NCBI GenBank assembly: GCA_009760885.1
Contig: CM019716.1
Location: 15,007,202 to 15,071,201 of the forward strand
Direction: 5' to 3'
Source: Achatina immaculata
Lineage: Eukaryota > Mollusca > Gastropoda > Stylommatophora > Achatinidae
Length of the DNA stretch: 64,000 bases
Below the pieces are notes generated by a model that was not told the DNA's origin, did no database searches, and saw only the letters and a program-made list of their open reading frames with translations. Positions 34,826 through 46,831 of the stretch are shown piece after piece; the first letter of the stretch is position 1, and every line of letters starts with the position of its first letter. The position numbers were made by a program, and so were the translations under genes.

Positions 34826-34930
34826 CCCGAAGCTTGCTATCCGGACGATCTGGACATCAGAGCCTGTTTGCAGCGGTGGTAAGTCTTGCAGTTTGTTACA
34901 GTAGATAGACGTCTCATCGCATCCGCAATT
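34826..34930 (-). CDS. LRR-3 exon 2: cysteine-rich LRR N-cap
   Basis: 35 codons between acceptor AACTTTCAG and donor GGG|GTGAGT. It begins NCGCDETSIYC, giving cysteines 32, 34 and 41; with Cys25 of exon 1 this is an LRRNT pattern. The reading continues in phase into exon 3 (ASFG then RGNL). Confidence 0.85.
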
Positions 34931-34939
34931 CTGAAAGTT

Positions 34940-35600
34940 ATTTCAAGTTGCTTGTGCGTCACTAAGTCTATTCTCTAAACTTCATGTAGTAACTTATTTA
35001 CATCCTTTGTTTAGATGTAACAGATCTAGATTGTACACTTTTCTTCTTCTTGTTTTTACCACAGCTGAGTTACATGCGCCAGGTAATACCAGAAAGTTTC
35101 AGTAAAAAGTACAAGCTTACCTTATTAAATTTAGTTGCCATCTTCTTCAAAATAGTCCTCTTACAAACATACATTCCAACGCCTCTTCCGAGTAACATTA
35201 AGTACCGCGGGAGTCCTTTTCTTGAAGACCGTCCGGCATTGCCTACGATGCCGCCTGAATCTCATCTCACAGAGTCAAACCGGCTTCTCATCAGCGTCAG
35301 TTTCATTTGGCACTCTGGACCTGCCGAGGTTTCTTTGGCCTTAATGGCTGCTGCCTCTTCCAGAGCGAAGACCTTGTCTGTCTCCGGAGCCTAGACGGAA
35401 CCCCAAATTTCATAGCCTAGAATGAGGCTAGAGATGAAAGTTGAGTCGGTGTTTGTCATCTCACGAAATTCTAGGCATACGTCACAACGCAGCTGTTTCT
35501 AATTCAGCGTCAAGATCTGAGGGACAGACTTCACAGCAAGGTTATACATGTTGCGGTTTTCTGATAGAATCTCCTAGCAGACTATATAACTGATTTCAAA
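34940..35600. other. LRR-3 intron 1 sequence, no gene seen
   Basis: A 114-codon open stretch at 35050-35394 (+) has no recognisable domain, and its composition is like that of a retroelement remnant. Confidence 0.45.
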
Positions 35601-35604
35601 CCTA

Positions 35605-36340
35605 TGTCCACAGCACAAAAAGGAACGGAAAAACCAATTATATCAATCCGTAAGAAAATAAAGAGCAAAACCTCTATTTTAATGCAAAGAAAACTAAATT
35701 GATGACAACTGACAAAACAAATAAGGCAGCTGAAATATACATCAATGAGGACAAACTGGAAGAGGTGGAGAATTTTTAATATCGTGGATCATTACTAACT
35801 AATAATGGAGATACAATGAAGGATATTAAAAGGAGGACATATATAGCTCTTCAAACAAATAAAACAACTGAAGAAGATATGCAGAGGAACAGACAGAACT
35901 ACAAAAATAATATTTTTAAGGGCATACATCTTTCCGATCGCAACATTTGCCTGTGAGACCTGGACACTTAACAAAACAGGTGAGAAACACATATGTACCT
36001 TTGAATGTAGAGTCCTCCAAATATCATGGACACAGAAAAGAACAAATATATCCATACTGCAAGAACTTAATATTGAAGAAGGTTGGCTAGTAAAGAGGAT
36101 TAAACAGAGAAAACTGAAATAGTCTGATAATAGTCATGATAATTTAGAGAAGACCGTCTTAGAAGGGTACATAATGGGAAAAAGAAAGGGAGGAAGACCA
36201 AGACGAAGATGGCTGCAAGACATCGTTGATTGCGAATGAACGCATCAGCAGCAGGGCATTTTGTTTACAACCGAGAGGACTACATGAGTGCTGTTAGGGA
36301 AGCGAAGTTCCGCAAAGGACATACCAATGACTGAATGAAG
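35605..36340 (+). mobile_element. LINE-A 3' half, degenerate
   Basis: Collinear with 29880-30640 but with several indels and stops. The GRPRRRWLQDIVD block and the gcgaagttccgcaaa end are still readable. Confidence 0.85.
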
Positions 36341-36344
36341 GTGC

Positions 36345-36875
36345 TAATGGTGCTCAGCAACGGTCCTCATGGATGAGTTCATGAATTTTCTCCATATTTT
36401 CTGGCTTTATGCTGATGATTGGTAGTTCTGAACGGTTGTCATCTTGAGCAAGCAGTCCACCGCCTTTGAAATGCCCATATCACTTTAAAACCAATGCTCG
36501 TACGAAATAATTTTGGCCAAAGCTCCCAAACATGCATTTCCAGAGTCTGGATATCAGATTTTTCGAACTTCACCCAAAACTGACGCAGCCACGTTGCTCG
36601 AATTGCCAGCCACGGTAGTGATCGCATACCAGTCCTAACAGAAAGACACAAAACCGCGTGTACAAATTGAACAAGTACAGATAGTAGGACCCCAAATGGC
36701 AGACTGGCTCATCAGGCTTAGGAATAATGATTAAATACATCTCGCATATAAAGATATAATGAGTAATATTTTACTGGCAAGTTTTAAGCAGACGCTGACG
36801 TAAATATAAAGTAAATTCGATGCTGAAGGGTGCATGTTCTTGCCATATCAGCTCATTTTAGAACTTCTTACATCT
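36345..36875. other. No gene seen, possible mariner traces
   Basis: On the minus strand at 36590-36440 a short segment (REWFEKFD-like, very weak) might be a transposon relic; I do not claim it. Confidence 0.3.
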
Positions 36876-36879
36876 TACA

Positions 36880-38570
36880 TCCTTCCCGTGCTGTTAAAGG
36901 TCACATAGGGCACGTAGGCCAAGATGTCCTGTCTTCGGCGAGTTTTTCAATCTCATCAAGGGATATTATGCCAACTGAATTGGCTTCTCTTAACAATGTC
37001 CACTTTAGAGTTTCACGTGGTCGACCTCTTTTTTTTCGGCCTGTTGTGTTCCATTTGATAGCTTGTTTGGGGATTCTGTGGTTGTTTCTTCTCATCACAT
37101 GACCAACATATGTCCATTTTCTTTTTCAGATCAACCATGAGACAACTTGTTGTTTGCTCATCTGTCTGATCTCTGTCTTGTTCTTGAAATCATTCCACTT
37201 TATATCGAGTATTTTCCTTACGCTTTTGCTTTCGAAAGAGACTAATTTCTTGTCTATTTCTTTAGTTTTTTCCAGCTTTCACGTGCATAAATGAAGGTGG
37301 ATATAACATTCGAATTGAATAATCAATAATAATTTGGTTTTTGTGCTTATAACTTTTGAATGCCATATATTCTCAAGATTCTTGCAGGTCAATACTGCTT
37401 TGGCAATTTGAATTCTAACTTTTTTTCTGGTATCACCATTGTGGTCTATATACCTGCCGAGATATGCAAAGTGATTTACTTCTTCACCAGCTGTTTCTTC
37501 TACGTATAGTTGTCCTTCGCCGTTAATGAGAACTTTCGCTGTTTTTATTTTACCCTTGTTAATTTCGAGTCCTATTTTACTAGCCATTGAAGACAGGGTA
37601 TCTGATTTACTTGCATTGATTTCATATTGACGCTGATAAGAGTTATGTCATCTGCAAAATCAGAATCTTCCAGTTTGGTCTCACGTACCCAATCAATGCC
37701 AGTTTTACCTTTGCAACATTTTTTCATTATGAATAATATGGCAAATCCAAAAAGCAAGAGAGATAATGTATATCCGTGTTTCCCGCCTGTTTCAATCTGG
37801 AACCAGTCACTCATTCAGTCGTCTGTATCGACTGCACAAATATATCAGTTGTAGTCACTAATGATTTTGACAATTTTAGATGGTATTTCATATATTCTTA
37901 AAATCCTCCATAATGATTCTCTGTGTATACTATCAATTGCTTTTTAAAGTCTATGAAGTTCGAGACAGCTTCTTCCTTTTCGAAATCCTGCTTGCTCTTC
38001 TCTCATTGCGGTACCCTCTAAATCTTTAAGTCTACTCAAAATTACCTTGCAAAATACTTTTGACACAACTGATATTAAGGTTACTCCTCTCCAATTGTTA
38101 CAGTCATTAAGGTTGCCTTTTTTGGTATTTTAATTATGATTCCTTTTTTCCTTTTAGAAAGGACCTTTTCTTCTTTCCAAAGCTTATTAAACATTCTCTG
38201 TAGTTGTTTTCTAATGTTGTCACTATTGATAGCTTTTAACATTTCGGCTGTTATTTCATCTTCACCTGCAGCTTTGTTGTTAGCCATTAGATTCACTGCT
38301 GTTTCAATTTCATGCAAAGTAGTTTCATCTAGGTTGACATTTAGTTGTGGGAGTGGTAAATTGGTTCCAAGGTCTATCAGTTCTTTTGGATGTGGTCGAT
38401 TAAGTAATTCTTGGAAGTGTTCGGCCCATCTTTGATTTTGGTCAAAAGTGTTCCAGGTTTGCTAAGGATTAGTCTTTCTTTGGATGCAGTACTACATGTT
38501 AGCCTCTGTTGTATGTTATATAAAATTGTCCTGTCTTCTGTTTTAGAACTTATATAAGGTAAAAGGTAAA
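36880..38570 (-). mobile_element. LINE-C: RT and C-terminal region, frameshifted
   Basis: Minus-strand blocks in order: KDGPNTSKNYLID (38450-38380), NNKAAGEDEITAEMLKAIN (38280-38220), IIIKIPKK, LLFGFAILFIMKKC (about 37750), FADDITLISVN (about 37650, the RT catalytic box), GLEINKGKIKTAKV, VNHFAYLGRYIDHNGD and a C-terminus RNNHRIPKQAIKWNTTGRKK. This is an RTE-like RT ORF broken by at least four frameshifts. It lies in LRR-3 intron 1. Confidence 0.85.
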
Positions 38571-38845
38571 ATTCCCGCTTCCGTGCTATAAAGGCATATT
38601 GGGGAATACGGTGTTGGGCCCGTACTTTCCAAGACCTTCCACACATGAAAGTGTGATGTGTTCAGTACCACAGCTGACCGCATTTAGCTTCTTAGATTTC
38701 TCTGGTACCCATTTGTAGAGGCTGGACCCCTGGACCTATTTGGTGGGGCCTGTACCCGAAAACATCCCACTGCTGGGACTTAAACACGGTGCCACCGGAT
38801 TAGTAAATCGAGAGCCTGACCACTCAGCTAACCAGGCCATTTATA
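38555..38845 (-). mobile_element. tRNA-derived SINE (same family as 48490-48795)
   Basis: Minus-strand head TTAGCTGAGTGGTCAGGC resembles a tRNA A box; the B box is decayed. It shares gggaatacggtgttgg, gaaagtgtgatgtg and gatttctctg with 48490-48795. Confidence 0.75.
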
Positions 38846-39092
38846 ACTCTTACATATAGGACTAATATATAAGGAATGAGGCTTATAGTAGATATTAGGT
38901 CTTACCTATGAAGCCTGTGTGTCGTGAAAACTGTAAACATTCTATATTTGACACTAAGACGCTACTGTGTAAACTCAGCAGACTTGATAATTATTAGAAC
39001 GATAACTATTATGGATGCACCTAATGCTTCCTTTTTTTTTTTGGCTTATTTTCTAAGACAAAAGCTGTATACAAGAAAAAGCCAACACCTAC

Positions 39093-39182
39093 CGAGGCGT
39101 TGTAAGGGCAAATCTCTGCCATGTTTAACACAACCGAGGCGTTTATGAGAATCATAATGAGAAGATGCTTCACGTAGTCCAT
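39093..39182 (-). CDS. LRR-3 exon 1: signal peptide
   Basis: The ATG at 39182 starts 30 codons: MDYVKH, a hydrophobic core (residues 7-20) and CPYNAS with Cys25. The donor is TCG|GTAGGT. Length, phase and the CPYN motif match LRR-2 exon 1. Confidence 0.83.
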
Positions 39183-39189
39183 CTTATTT

Positions 39190-40148
39190 TCCTGGCTTGT
39201 GAACCCACGAATATAAGCTCAAAGATTTTTAAAATTTATTTTAATTCCACAACAAAGTAAAGCAGAGCTGATAAATTTCGATCTGAAACTATTTATTTCA
39301 TGACTCGGTTAAATACGTTTTTGAAATAGGAACTATCTTACGCATAAAAATACTTCTAAACGTGTTATCTTTTACTATAAATAGAACATCCGCCTTTTGA
39401 GTGATTGATTGAATGAGGTCAACTGTAAATAATATCAGTGATATGTTCGCTTCTTCAAGATACAATGCGCGTACTGATATTTAAACTTATCCGAAACATA
39501 ACATTTAGATCACCATACACGTTATCTTCTCAGAACTGATGACCTTCTCCATGTTAACAATTAGCATCAATGTGGGTTTGTGATAGTAAGTTTATCAATG
39601 TTTACTAATATCTCAGCAGGTCAAACAATGACACCAGTTCATGTTTATTTCTCAGGACCATATCCCTGGAACTAAACCAACGTCAAAGATGATTTTTCCC
39701 TCACAAAACGACAGTGAAATGTAAGATATTGACTGACTGGCTACAGCCACAGTGCACAGAGACAGACCAAAGCTGAGAGCAAGGATGATTTATATTGCTA
39801 TTATGAAGACTGCTAGAAGCATAAATGACTACATATAAATGTTTGCTACAGACAAAATCGGGACGAAATTTTCGTTACATGAGAACTCACCTCAGACCTG
39901 CCTAGCTACACCACAATGCTCCGTGATCTACAAATCTAGCTACAAAGATGGCCTCACTGCAAAACTACTTACAAGTTACAGCTAAGTGGTCTATTCATTT
40001 TATTTGATTTTTTTTTAAACATAGCATTTATGTGAATTCATATTTTATCTCCTCTCTGTTTCTTCGTCCTGTGTGTTTTTGCGGCGAAACGTCATAACTG
40101 TGTACTCGATAAGCAATAAAGCTGCTCCTATTTTTTTCCTAGTATATC
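39190..40148. other. Upstream region of LRR-3, no gene seen
   Basis: AT-rich; expected promoter region, but no clear core element is visible. Confidence 0.5.
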
Positions 40149-40149
40149 C

Positions 40150-40430
40150 TAGAAACTGGGTGTCTGAGTGGCGAAGTGGTTAGTGCACTAGTCTCTCATG
40201 GCGAAGGTCGGGGGTTCGAATCCGGCCGGCGGCACCCCAGTCACCCAGCTGTAGAAATGGGTACCCGACTTCTTCTGGAGTTGGGGAAGGAAAGGCAGCC
40301 AGGCGTGATACTGACCATATCACCCTCTAGTGTGCTGACAGGTCAAGGAAAATATGGGCACTAACACCATATCCCTATGTGCCTCTAAGGCACGAAAGGG
40401 TTACCTTTGCTTTGCTTTTTTATATCCTTG
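40150..40430 (+). mobile_element. tRNA-derived SINE with well-kept Pol III boxes
   Basis: Head with TGGCGAAGTGGTTAGTGCAC (A box) and GGGGGTTCGAATCC (B box). The body contains aaatgggtacccgactt and aaggcagccaggcgtgata, and it ends in acctttgctttgctttttta. It is the best preserved SINE in the window. Confidence 0.8.
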
Positions 40431-40599
40431 AAACTAAATCGCTGTGATATTGTTTCGCTACAAAAACCTGCAGCTGTATTATGTTACGATATTAGTTTGC
40501 TACAAGATGTTTCCCTGCAAAAACATATGTAAATATGCTATAAAAAACTTTCTGTACATGTTTCAGTGTTCAAATTTACGTGATATATCCGTGAACTTG

Positions 40600-41010
40600 T
40601 ACGAGAGGTGACTGATAAGTTCGCAGTATAAGGTACAAATAATTGAAACACACAGTTGATATTAGGTGCATTTGTAGATCAGGTTAATGTAAGATTAAAC
40701 ACCAGGTTTCAAGGAATTAACTGCAACCAATTTTTTTATACAGGCTACTGAAGTGGTAAGGGGTGGCAGAAATTGATAAAATGGATAACATTTCTCATCG
40801 AGCAGTCATTCGTTACCTCTGCATCAAGGGCTTATCATCGAAAGAGATCCATGAGGATATGGTAGAAACTCTATTTGCCTCTAGGGGAGAGTGCCCCTTC
40901 TTACAGCACAGTGAGGAAATGGGCAGCTCAATTCAAACACGGAAGGGAGAGTCTTAAAGATGATCCCCGTCCAGGAAGTCCAAGAACGGTAACCACCGAT
41001 GAAACACATC
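40600..41010 (+). mobile_element. mariner relic: left end and transposase N-terminus
   Basis: tacgagaggtgactgataag resembles a mariner terminal repeat. About 140 bp later the frame encodes NISHRAVIRYLCIKGLSSKE and, after a shift, KDDPRPGSPRTVTTDE, the paired-like HTH region of mariner transposase. The catalytic part is missing. Confidence 0.75.
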
Positions 41011-41327
41011 TAACAGTCTCTCATCTATATTCTAAAAAGGACAAGCAGTAAACTATTCTTATGTTCTAACAATGCTAAAAATCCAAACATCCTGAACGAA
41101 TCACTAACACGTCTGCTCTCTCCCACAGCTTCCCAACTTCTGCTCTTAAATTACGAGAAAAAAAACTCCCAGCTGAACAAAGAACAACCAGTCATAATGC
41201 GGACTTTCTGCAAGTCCGAGACTAGACAAACAAGGACATTCACTCTGTCATGAAGGCTGACATCGTTGCCAACCATTTTATATCACCTATACTGGAACAG
41301 TGTCATAGTACTAACTTAACAGAAATA

Positions 41328-42010
41328 GATTCATTCATTCATTCATTTGCATGTCCCTTGCGGAACTTTGCCTCCCAAACAGCACTCCTGTAGGCCTCTC
41401 GGTTGTGAGCAAGATGCCCTGTTGCTGATCGTCCATTCGCAGATCATCAACGATGTCTTGCAGCCATCTTCGCCTTGGTCTTCCTCTCTCTTTCATGACT
41501 GTCTTTTCTAAATTATCATGACTTTTAATACTTCCAAAATATTTAAGTTTTCTCTGTTTAATATTCCTTACCAGCCAACCTTTTTCAATATTAAGTTTTT
41601 GTAGTATAGATATATTCGTTCTTTTTTGTGTCCATGATATCTGAAGGACTCTTCTGTAGCATTTCCATTCAAACGTATTTACGTTCTTGTCACTTGTTTT
41701 GTTAAGTGTCCAGGTCTCAGTCGGCATATGTTGTGATGGGAAAGATGCATGCCCTTAAAATAGTATTTTTGTAGTTCTGTCTGTTCCTCTCCAGAGCTCC
41801 TTTAGTAGTTTTATTTTCTTAAGAGCAACAAATGTCCTCCTTTTAATTACTCTCAGTGTATTATTAGTTAGTAATTATCAAAGATATACACAACTCTCCA
41901 ACTTTCACCAGTTTTCCTCATTGATATATATTTCATCTGCCTTATTTGTTTTGTCAGTTGTCATCAGATTAGTTTTCTTGGCATTAAGATAAAGGTTTTG
42001 CTTTTTTTAT
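41328..42010 (-). mobile_element. LINE-A 3' half
   Basis: Minus strand encodes the LINE-A blocks from LNAKKTNLMTTDK through ETWTLNKTSDK and RRWLQDIVDDLRMD to the 3' end with (ATGA)n. Several frameshifts. Confidence 0.88.
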
Positions 42011-42014
42011 TCTT

Positions 42015-42618
42015 AATAATATCGATTATTGGTTAATCACAAATAGATTACTATTTTTGGTAATAATCAGACATTCCTGCTTTTTTTTTTTACTTCCCTG
42101 TTACTGGCTGACCAACATTAAAAGTTTTTCTTCTAAGAAGAATCGCCCAAAGTTCCAAAGTAGAAATAGGTTCTTTCAAAGACAACGTAGATGTTATTGT
42201 TGATGTGGAGAAAGTTAATAATGGGAAGAAACTAAACGTAAACACTGGATACACAGAGAATGAAAGAAAGTGAGAGCAAATCCGTTATGAATTGTGATTA
42301 TCACATCACCCGTACCAAGGAAAAATATTTGTGAAGATAACTGTTGGCATCTTTGGGTGTTTAAGTACTTGCTAAATGAAATAAAAGTTCGTGAAAGTCT
42401 CTGCAGTTACGGTAAACATGAATTCAGAGAAGGAAAGGCATAGACATACATAAATTGTTGCTAAATAAAACTATTTAATTTAACGACAAATTATGAACTT
42501 TACGTGCTGAAGTCCCCTGATTCTGTTGTATTTTCGTTATGCGAAAAAGACTGCAATCTATTTCAATAAAGATTTCAAAAGAGATCGTCATTCGGACCAG
42601 TATAAAGCTTGTTAATAG
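42015..42618. other. No gene seen
   Basis: AT-rich intergenic DNA. Confidence 0.5.
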
Positions 42619-42619
42619 A

Positions 42620-43045
42620 AGTGTCATCATCATCATCATGTGCCGTGCCGACTGGCGTTGGCTATTATGCTTCTCCAGAGTACACGATCCTTCATGCAGG
42701 CCATCAGCTCAGTTGGTGATCTCCTCTCACACCATCCCGTCAGACTGTCCAGTATCTTTTCTCTTGGTCTTCCTCTTGCTCTTCTTCCTTCTATTTTTCC
42801 TGTTGTTATAATATTTTCAATGCCCCCTCTTCTCATTGCATGTCCTATGAAAGTACATTGTCTCTCTCTTATCTTTTTGACAAGGTTTTTTTGTCTCTCC
42901 AGCTCTTCTCCTACATTCTTCATTAGTTATTTTTGCTGTCAAGGGGATTCGCAACATTCTTCTAATAAACCACATTTCTGCTGCTTCCAGAAGTGTACAT
43001 GTTATATATTGGGAGGGATATTTTATGCAAAGTTTCACACACCAA
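42620..43045 (-). mobile_element. LINE-G 3' fragment with (ATG)n tail
   Basis: Minus strand encodes FIRRMLRIPLTAKITNEE, IGHAMRRGGIENIITTGKIE and GRRARGRPREKILDSLTGW. The 3' end is a (GAT)n run. The same tail recurs at 50740-50870. Confidence 0.85.
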
Positions 43046-43049
43046 CAAA

Positions 43050-43895
43050 CCTCTTGTGATCTACTCCAAAACTAGAGGATAATTCTATCTCCCCCATCAC
43101 ACTGCCAACACAAGTTCCCCCTTCCTTGGCCTGTTTGTATGCTAACTGTGCATAAATCAGCTCAAACATTACATTCAGTTCAACAATACATATGGCATGC
43201 AATACAATCACAAGTCTGAATTTAATAACAAACCAATTTTAATCTCACAATTTAACCAACAACAACAACAACATTCAACAGGCACTGGCATCAATATGAC
43301 ATCGAGACATTATTAATCAATAATGACAGAACAATCTTATGAACATTTCAATGACCATGGAAAAAATTAATCAAGCAAAATAGCATATAATAATGTCACT
43401 TCACAGGTCTGCAATATCCATATTATGAACACGATGGACCTTGTGTCCTGGAACTCTTCGGGCCCTTGCATGTCGCCTCCACACGAATCGGTGTGCAATT
43501 GCATTTCAGTCTACGCAGCCATAGCTGCCATGACATACATTAATATAATCTGTATTGATGCAAACGCATGGTCAATATAATGAAGAGCATATTAAAAAAT
43601 AAATCATGCACGTTACCTCAGTATGCACAATACTCATACCATAATCCACACTACACAATCTACACCATATGGGGTGGGTACGAACAGAATATAGCTACAC
43701 ATACAGTCGTCCTTATCAGAATAATATTCATCCATAAGCACAATGAAAATTCGACATCGGCCATGACTCAGACAAACACACTAACCCCGGAACCACTGCT
43801 AGATCACGTGGACTATTGTGCTTCGGTCAAGGTCGTACATCACTCGACCCAAGAGTAGATCGTCCACACCAGGTTCACAGTAAAATATGATCCAG
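43050..43895. repeat. Dispersed non-coding repeat, copy 2
   Basis: Partner of 7440-8310, same orientation and order of blocks, with many substitutions and small gaps. It lies between LINE-G and LINE-A pieces. Confidence 0.65.
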
Positions 43896-43949
43896 ATTAA
43901 AGTTAGCATAAATGTATGAAAGCACTGAACAGGTTAGAACCGTTTACGT

Positions 43950-44985
43950 AATTATTTACAGTCTTGTTCATTATATTTGATACAATTAACATCACTGTTG
44001 TGTCAAGACCAACAAGCAGCAGTAAGAATAAATAGTGAAGCAACAACTTGGTTTGACATAAAACAAGGGGTCCGTCTCGGATGAATATTGCCACCCTACT
44101 TATTTAACTTGTATACTGAAAATATAATGAGGAATGTTAGAGAAGATGTAGACAAAGAATATTACGATGCCATAACAATTGGAGGTTATGAAATATCAGA
44201 GATTATATATGCTGATGACACAGTATTACTGTCCACAACACACAAAAAATGAATGGAGAAACTAATTATGTCAGTCCGTAAGAACAGCAAAGAAAAAACC
44301 CTCTATCTTAATGCAAAGAAAATTAAATTCATAAAAACTGACAAAACAAACAAGGCAGCTGAAATTTGTATCAATGAGGAAAAACTGGAAGAAGCTGAGA
44401 GCTTTGAATATCTTAGATCACTACCAACTAGTAATGGAGATACAATGATGTAAATTAAAAGAAAGACATCTATCGCTCTTCAGAAAGTAAAACAACTAAA
44501 GAATCTGTGGAGAGGAGCAGACAGAACCACAAACATAAGATTTTTAAGTGCATGCATCTTTCCCATTGCCTGTTAGACCTGCACACTTAACAAAACAGCT
44601 GAGAAACACATAAATGCCTTTGAATGTAAATGCTACAGAAGAGTTCTTCAAATATCATGGACACAAAAAAGAACAAATATATCCATACTACAAGAGCTTA
44701 ATATTGAAGAAGGCTGGCTAGTAAAGAGGATTAAAGAGAGAAAACTTAAATATTTTGGACACATTAAACGACATGATAATCTGGAGAAGACCGTCTTAGG
44801 GTACATAATGGGAAAAACAAAGAGAGGAAGACCAAGGCGAAGATGGCTGCAAGACATCGTTGATAATCTGCAAATGGATGCATCAGCAGCAGGCCATCTT
44901 GCTCACAACCGAGAGGCCTACAGGAGTGCTGTTTGGGACGCAAAGTTACGCAAGGGACGTGCAAATGAATGAATGAATGAATGTT
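43950..44985 (+). mobile_element. LINE-A, longest copy in this window
   Basis: Starts upstream of the catalytic box, with VRINSEATTWFDIKQGVR and LFNLYTENIMRNVREDVD, then IYADDTVLLSTT, and runs to the 3' end (gcaaatgaatgaatgaatga). Several stops and shifts make it inactive. Confidence 0.9.
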
Positions 44986-45449
44986 CATTATTTACCCAGG
45001 GTGTTTATGTTGTTTGATAGATAGATACAACAATTACAAACATGTCTTACTCTCTCTCTTTCTCTCTCTAACTGTCTGTCTCCCTCTCTGTTCCCTCCGT
45101 CTCCCCCCCCCTCTCTCTCTCTCTCTGTGTCTCACTTCTACGTAAATGATTTTATACCCAGTTCTCTAACTGGAGAGTTGTTTGGTGGATATGCATTATA
45201 TGTAAAAGACTGTGAGAGTAAATTCTTGAGCTCATGTAGTTCTTTTCTAGAGTGAGTGCGATGGTAAGAGTGAAACGTAACACTTTTGGTATTTGTTTTC
45301 TTATTTCAGTTTTGTTATTTCAATTTTTATTATGCTTATTATATGAATAGCATATTTGCAATGAATGATGTAGAAGGTCTTGAATAGAATGAAGGTTGTG
45401 TAATAAAGACTAGAATGTCAGACTGCCTGCACAGTTCTATTCAGCCTGT

Positions 45450-45976
45450 GCTCTCTCTCTCCTTCTCTCTCTCCCTCTCTCTCTCCCTCCCCCTCTCTCT
45501 TCCTCTCCCCCTCTCTCCCCTCCCCCTCTTTCTCTTCCTCTCTTCATCCTCCCCCTCTCTCTCTCCTTCTCCCACTCTCTCCCTCCCCCTCTCTCTTCCC
45601 CTCTCTCTCTTCCTCTCTCTCACCCTCCCCCCTCCCCCTTTCACCCTCCCCCTCTTTCTCCCTCCCCCTCTCTCTTTCTCTTTCTCACCCTCCCCCTCTC
45701 TCTTTCTCTTTCTCACCCTCCCCCTCTCTTCCTCTCTCTCTCACCCTCCCCCTCTTTCTCACCCCCTCTCTCTTCTCTCTCTCACCCTCCCCCTCTCTCT
45801 TCCTCTCTCTCACCCTCCCCCTCTCTCTTCCTCTCTCTCTCACCCTCCCCCTCTCTCACCCTTCCCCTCTTTCTCCCTCCCCCTCTCTCTCCCTCTCCAT
45901 CTCTATCCCCCTCTCTCTCCCTCTCCATCTCTATCCCCCTCTTTCTCTCTCTCTCCCTCTCTCTCTCTCTCTCTCA
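45450..45976. repeat. Polypyrimidine (CCCTCTCT)n tract, about 525 bp
   Basis: Nearly pure C/T on the + strand, built from ccccctctctctt and ccctc variants. It opens a 210-codon frame of Leu/Ser/Pro that is not a gene. The same site in duplicon B has only about 60 bp of CT/CA. Confidence 0.95.
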
Positions 45977-46831
45977 CATGCATACATATTTTTCTTTGTA
46001 AGCCGTCCAGACATGCTCATGCTATACAGGTCACCACGACTTCCTAACATCGGACAATTCACATCTCTGCTTTATATGTACACTGATTATTTGTGTAAAA
46101 ATCTAATAATAATTTCAACATTTCTAACAAATACATAACATTTCATTTTAAATAACAAAACATGAACGTTTTAAGCTCTGTCCAGTCTTAACAAACTCCA
46201 CGAGATGAAAGTCTCCAGATGTTCAGAATCTGTTGACTGTCTTGACAAAGTCGTACTCACACTCGGTCATAGTGTGAAGATTGTATAGAACTGAGACAAC
46301 GTCATGGTATGTCCAACAGTGTGTGTGTGTGTGGGGGGGGGGGCTGTTGAGTCAACGTGACCCGTGCAGCAAACAGTGGAGGCTCTTGAAGAAGTATGCC
46401 TTATGACATGAGCAATGTCAAATATAAAAAAAAAGAAAAAAGAAGAAGACGAAAAGGAAGAGGAGAGGAGGAAAAAGAAGCAATAACGAAAAAGGAAAAT
46501 CAAGTAACAGTTTAGCTCTGTTGCTTATCTGTTAGTTATGTAAATAATTCAATAAATAGTAGGAACTCTACACACAAACCATTTCTATTACTACAATGGT
46601 TCTATCAGTAGAAAATCTGAAACACCGCTGTCTTAAAATTAATTTTAAAAAATACAATTAGGCACTTTCTGTACAAATGTCCAGTACTAAGCACTTCTTT
46701 TTGTTTTTCTAGTTTTATAAAACGTCTCCATTTTGGTCATTATATATTTTTTTTCTATAGTAAAAGCAGATCTGTGTACAGAACTATACAATTAGTTACA
46801 AACTGTAGAATCTGAAAATTAGCTACAAACT

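Noticed and set aside
35050..35394. A 114-codon frame in LRR-3 intron 1
   Set aside because: No domain seen; lies among retroelement remains. Kept only as an unexplained stretch.
40150..40260. A functional tRNA gene
   Set aside because: A and B boxes are present, but no acceptor-stem pairing is evident, and a SINE body follows; it is a tRNA-derived SINE.
45415..46047. A 210-codon Leu/Ser/Pro-rich frame and its Arg/Glu-rich antisense
   Set aside because: Direct translation of a polypyrimidine tract; the homologous site in the other duplicon lacks it.
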